Of a stretch of DNA of 64,000 bases, positions 60,875 to 64,000 are shown piece by piece. The stretch comes from Pedosphaera sp. (GTDB lineage Bacteria; Verrucomicrobiota; Verrucomicrobiia; Limisphaerales; SXQI01), in the NCBI GenBank assembly GCA_025359965.1, contig JANYDC010000157.1, positions 1-64,000 of the forward strand, in the 5' to 3' direction. The notes beneath the pieces were generated by a model that ran no database searches, was not told the origin of the DNA, and saw only the letters and a list, made by a program, of their open reading frames with translations. Made by a program: the position numbers and the translations under genes. The first letter of the stretch is position 1. Each line of letters begins with the position of its first letter.

Positions 60875-62230
60875 TTACTCGACCGGGGCGACTTCGGTTC
60901 CCGCAGGAACCTTGTCGGTCGGGACCAGCATCCACACTGCGCCGCGCTCATTCTGGGCGGGATCAGCGGGGCCGCCATAATTTGCTTTGGCCTCGGTCAC
61001 ATACAGCGTGCCATCGGGAGCCTGGCCACCGCCTGTAAACATCAGCTTGGTGTTGAGAAGTTCTTCCATCTGCCAATCGCCCTTGGCATCTCGTGCAGTA
61101 CCCCAGAGCTTGCCGGAACCCCAATCGCCAAAGAAATACGTGCCGTCCATCTGCGGAAATTTCGTTCCGCGATACACCCCGAAACCGATCACGCAATTGC
61201 CTTGGTCCACGTGGCTGTACTCGCAGATCGGCATCTCGCCGACGCGTGGGGCGTCTTTCACAGCTTCCATGTCAGGCTTGCTGGAGGCGTCCAAAGGCAG
61301 GGGGAACGGATGTGTGGCGCACATGAATTTCCAACCGTAGTTCACACCGGCTTTGCCCTTAGGTTCAAAGTCGATTTCCTCGTAATGGTTCTGGCCCACG
61401 TCGGCGATATACATGTCGCCAGTCTTGGGATCAAACTGGAAGGTCCACGGGTTACGCAGGCCGAAGCTCCAGATCTCGGGGCGCGCATTAGGATGCAGCT
61501 TGTTGAAGGCTTCCTCGGTCACTCCGAAGAGCTTCATTTGCGATCCGGGCGTGATAAAGGGGTTATCCTTGGGAATGGAGTATCCGCGATCCGCCGAGGT
61601 TGGGTTCACGTCGATGCGCAGAATCTTCGATAGCAAAGTTGTTAGATCCTGGCCCGCACCGAGCACGTCGCCTTCCCATCCGCCGTCGCCGCTGCCGATG
61701 TACATATAGCCATCGGGCCCGAAAGCGATCTCACCGCCGTTATGGTTGGCGTAAGGCCGGGGCATCTGAAAGACAACCCTTGCGGACTCTGGGTCGGCTC
61801 GATCCGGATTCTTCTTCGAGACCTGATACTCCACTATAAACGTTGTGCCATTGAACCACATGTCGGAGTAACTGACGTAGAACTTGCCGTTCTCCGTATA
61901 CTTGGGGTGAAACTCCAAGTCGTACAAACCCTGCTCCAGAAACGAACTCACCACTGTGTCGTGAATATCGAGAAACGGCTTGTCCTGCACTTTTCCTTCT
62001 TTGATCAGGCGCACGACGCCCGTGCGCTCGCACACAAAAAGCCGACTGTTATCGCCCGGCGCCAGCGAGACGCGAACCGGATCAACGAAGCCGCCTGCAA
62101 CCTTCACGAGGGCGACTTTGACCGGCTTGGGCAGTTTGCCGCCTGAAACTGCGGTGTTGTGCTTCGGTTCCGCCGCCGAGGCGGATACGGCCAGCGCCGC
62201 AGCGAGTGCTAATAGTGCTTTGGTTTTCAT
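60875..62230 (-). CDS. PQQ-dependent sugar dehydrogenase (sorbosone/glucose dehydrogenase family)
   Basis: A 451-residue exported six-bladed beta-propeller quinoprotein. Signal peptide (1-20), then the GSDH/SGDH pattern: GFVDPVRVSLAPGDNSRLFV, EQGLYDLEFHPKYTENGKFYVSYS, RPYANHNGGEIAFGPDGYMY with the catalytic His, GQDLTTLLSKILRIDVN, GLRNPWTFQFDPKTGDMYIADVG. It oxidises aldose sugars at the C1 position in the periplasm, passing electrons onward; the PQQ supply genes are not in the window. Confidence 0.9.
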   Translation of the reverse strand: MKTKALLALAAALAVSASAAEPKHNTAVSGGKLPKPVKVALVKVAGGFVDPVRVSLAPGDNSRLFVCERTGVVRLIKEGKVQDKPFLDIHDTVVSSFLEQGLYDLEFHPKYTENGKFYVSYSDMWFNGTTFIVEYQVSKKNPDRADPESARVVFQMPRPYANHNGGEIAFGPDGYMYIGSGDGGWEGDVLGAGQDLTTLLSKILRIDVNPTSADRGYSIPKDNPFITPGSQMKLFGVTEEAFNKLHPNARPEIWSFGLRNPWTFQFDPKTGDMYIADVGQNHYEEIDFEPKGKAGVNYGWKFMCATHPFPLPLDASSKPDMEAVKDAPRVGEMPICEYSHVDQGNCVIGFGVYRGTKFPQMDGTYFFGDWGSGKLWGTARDAKGDWQMEELLNTKLMFTGGGQAPDGTLYVTEAKANYGGPADPAQNERGAVWMLVPTDKVPAGTEVAPVE

Positions 62231-62290
62231 GGAGTGAGAGTGTTTGACTTACTGAGTGTGATGGGTGGGAAATTTGAAATTAGATTCGGG

Positions 62291-62419
62291 TCATTTGGTG
62301 TTCACGGCTTGAGAAACAGCGGCGAACAGCGGCATGGATTTCTGCACAGATCGGGCCACACCCCAGGCAAGTGGCAATCCGACCAGCAACCAGGCGAGCA
62401 GTAGTTTAAATCGGTTCAT
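62291..62419 (-). CDS. Mini-protein partner of OFA-family MFS transporter (small subunit-like)
   Basis: A 42-residue frame (ATG 62419 to TGA 62291) starting 25 bases after the MFS stop on the same strand. It has one membrane helix (FKLLLAWLLVGLPLAWGVAR) followed by a short charged tail. Such tiny one-helix proteins with an AWLxVGxPLxWGV core are known next to OFA-type MFS genes. The pattern matches well here, so I judge it real despite its size. Function unknown; probably binds or stabilises the transporter. Confidence 0.75.
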   Translation of the reverse strand: MNRFKLLLAWLLVGLPLAWGVARSVQKSMPLFAAVSQAVNTK

Positions 62420-62444
62420 GGTCTTACAAGTTGGGGGAGTAGAT

Positions 62445-63785
62445 TCATTCCTGAAGATGACGCCTTGGGTCCACCGGCCTCACCAGCAGGTTGGCAACTA
62501 GCCCGAGGAGCAGCAGGCCGCACATAAGGTACATGGTAGAGTTGTACGCCTCCGCCTTGGGCACTCCGGCGGCCTTCTTCGCGGTGGAGATGTAGTTCAC
62601 CAGCATCGGCCCCACAATCGCCGCCAATGACCAGGCGGTGATCAGACGGCCGTGGATCGCACCCACCTGATGCGTGCCGAACATATCGCGCAGATACGCC
62701 GGAATCGTTGCGAACCCGCCGCCATACATCGAAATGATCACCGCTGTGACGGCCACAAACATCGCCTTGTTGCTCATTTGCTGGGTGAGCGGGATCAGTG
62801 CGTACAAGGCCGCGCCGAGAAGAAAATAGATCGCGTAAACCGTCTTGCGTCCCGTGTAGTCCGAGACTGACGACCAAAGAAACCGTCCGCCCATGTTGAA
62901 GATTGAGAGCAGCCCTGCGAAGCCGCCGCCCACCACCGCCGTCACCCCAAACATATCCTGACACATTAGCGAGGCCTGACCGAGCACCCCAATCCCGGCG
63001 CTTACGTTCATGCACAACACCACCCATAGAAGCCAGAATTGAGGGGTCTTCCATGCCACGTCCACCGTTACATTGTGCGGCACTACGGCTCGATGACCTT
63101 TCTCGTCGGCTGTCCAACCCACAGGCTTCCATCCGGCAGGAGGCACACGCACGAGAAGCGCGCCAACACACATCCAGATTGCGTATAGCCCGGCCATCGC
63201 CATAAAGGCCGAGGCTACGCCTGTATTGGTCGCCGTCTTGAACCGCCCCATCAGTTCCACTCCCAGCGGCGCGCCGATCAATGCCCCGCCTCCGAAACCC
63301 ATGATCGCCATGCCCGTCGCCATCCCTGGGCGGTCGGGAAACCACTTCATCAGCGTGGACACGGGGGCGATGTATCCCAGTCCCAAGCCAATGCCACCTA
63401 TCACGCCGTAACCCAGATAAACCACCCAGAGTTGATGAAGGCGGACCCCCATCGACGCGATGAGCAGCCCTCCACAGAAACAGGCCGCACTGGCAAGCAT
63501 CGTCTTGCGGGGGCCGCTGCGTTCAACCCATTTGCCAAAGAATGCTGCGGAAAGCCCCAGCATCACGAGCGCGATCGAGTAGATCCACCCGACTTGAGGG
63601 ATGGTCCAGTCCCCCGCCGTCTTGCCGAGTTCCCGCGTGAGAGGTTCGTTGAAAACACTGAAACCATACACTTCGCCAATGCAGATATGGACCGCAATGG
63701 CCGCCGGTGGCACGAACCAGCGCGAAAAGTCCGGGCCGGCCACCGTTGCTTCCCGGGACAAAAATGAAGCTGGCTTGGTAGTCAT
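62445..63785 (-). CDS. OFA-family MFS transporter (oxalate/formate antiporter-like)
   Basis: A 446-residue 12-helix MFS protein. The first helices contain PPAAIAVHICIGEVYGFSVF, the OFA-type motif, and the central part has GYGVIGGIGLGLGYIAPVST with the long Gly-rich helix pattern. Late helices contain FATIPAYLRDMFGTHQVGAIHG, also diagnostic. OFA proteins move oxalate, formate or other small mono/dicarboxylates. It is followed 25 bases downstream by the mini-gene. Confidence 0.9.
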   Translation of the reverse strand: MTTKPASFLSREATVAGPDFSRWFVPPAAIAVHICIGEVYGFSVFNEPLTRELGKTAGDWTIPQVGWIYSIALVMLGLSAAFFGKWVERSGPRKTMLASAACFCGGLLIASMGVRLHQLWVVYLGYGVIGGIGLGLGYIAPVSTLMKWFPDRPGMATGMAIMGFGGGALIGAPLGVELMGRFKTATNTGVASAFMAMAGLYAIWMCVGALLVRVPPAGWKPVGWTADEKGHRAVVPHNVTVDVAWKTPQFWLLWVVLCMNVSAGIGVLGQASLMCQDMFGVTAVVGGGFAGLLSIFNMGGRFLWSSVSDYTGRKTVYAIYFLLGAALYALIPLTQQMSNKAMFVAVTAVIISMYGGGFATIPAYLRDMFGTHQVGAIHGRLITAWSLAAIVGPMLVNYISTAKKAAGVPKAEAYNSTMYLMCGLLLLGLVANLLVRPVDPRRHLQE

Positions 63786-64000
63786 TCGAAAAACGGGGCA
63801 ATAGCCGGATTATGCATACGCGGATGCCCGAACGCCTGGCGTTAGGGGAAAATTAAATTTCCTGTTTCTGTGGTTGGCAGACATTAGCCCGGCTGAATTG
63901 CTCACCGCAACCCTTTTTGACCTGAGTCAGGGCCGTTGCCAAAATCCTAAATTTGAAACTTGTCCAAAGTCCCGTGCTGCAACCATTCTTGGCCATGCAC
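63786..64000. other. Right-edge region, nothing supported
   Basis: The last 215 bases lie upstream of the OFA transporter and probably contain its promoter. A plus-strand frame is open from about 63896 to the edge (LLTATLFDLSQGR...) but has no start codon or recognisable motif, so no gene is called. Confidence 0.5.

Noticed and set aside
60824-61633. 269-codon plus-strand frame
   Set aside because: Antisense to the PQQ dehydrogenase; begins inside its terminator.

Overview
The window looks like a chromosome segment of a Verrucomicrobiota bacterium, probably near the Pedosphaera/Limisphaerales lineage. This is inferred from protein content, not from a marker gene. The evidence is a DUF1552 protein, a cytochrome-bearing DUF1592-type protein, a DUF1501/DUF1800 pair, tandem DUF1080 proteins, planctomycete-type c-haem domains, a PEP-CTERM protein, a prepilin-like protein with a terminal DG motif, and sialidase and sialate O-acetylesterase genes. 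I saw no rRNA, tRNA, CRISPR array or prophage.

Layout. 1-14.9 kb: the end of a beta-propeller protein, purD, an S41-type protease, a minus-strand run (MscS, SDR, UreF-like, Na+/solute symporter), tyrS with a GreA/B-like gene, DUF1552, a metallo-hydrolase, a small secreted Pro/Val protein and a PEP-CTERM protein sharing a bidirectional terminator, and a sialidase-like protein. 15-30.6 kb: MFS transporter, UPF0175/DUF3368 toxin-antitoxin pair, glnS, aminotransferase, DUF1592 protein, a YcxB/phytanoyl-dioxygenase/GNAT run, miaB, GT9 and two tandem DUF1080 genes. 30.6-39.3 kb: hypothetical genes, a broken VapC module, hflX, an AlkA-type glycosylase, the scpA-scpB-pheA operon, an XRE regulator, and a REP-associated tyrosine transposase (RAYT) flanked by inverted REP-like repeats. 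39.3-54.3 kb: KDPG aldolase/glycolate oxidase Fe-S operon, a REC-REC-Hpt protein, amidohydrolase, sialate O-acetylesterase, DUF1501/DUF1800 pair, a LolA-like gene with a frameshift, a VOC protein, and a redoxin/c-haem/copper-monooxygenase fusion next to a di-haem protein. 54.4-59.4 kb: a decayed accessory patch with toxin-antitoxin-like genes, a partial duplication, tandem membrane paralogues and the remains of a PadR/ABC-permease locus and an alpha/beta hydrolase. 59.4-64 kb: prepilin-like protein, cupredoxin, PQQ-type sugar dehydrogenase, and an OFA-family MFS transporter with a 42-residue partner.

The housekeeping genes (purD, tyrS, glnS, miaB, hflX, scpAB, pheA) are intact. The broken genes are almost all mobile or toxin-antitoxin genes or sit in the 54-59 kb patch. 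The most unusual items are the redoxin/haem/PHM-like fusion, the RAYT-REP element with an in-frame amber codon, the REC-REC-Hpt protein whose first receiver has lost its phospho-acceptor, and the OFA transporter with its miniature partner gene.
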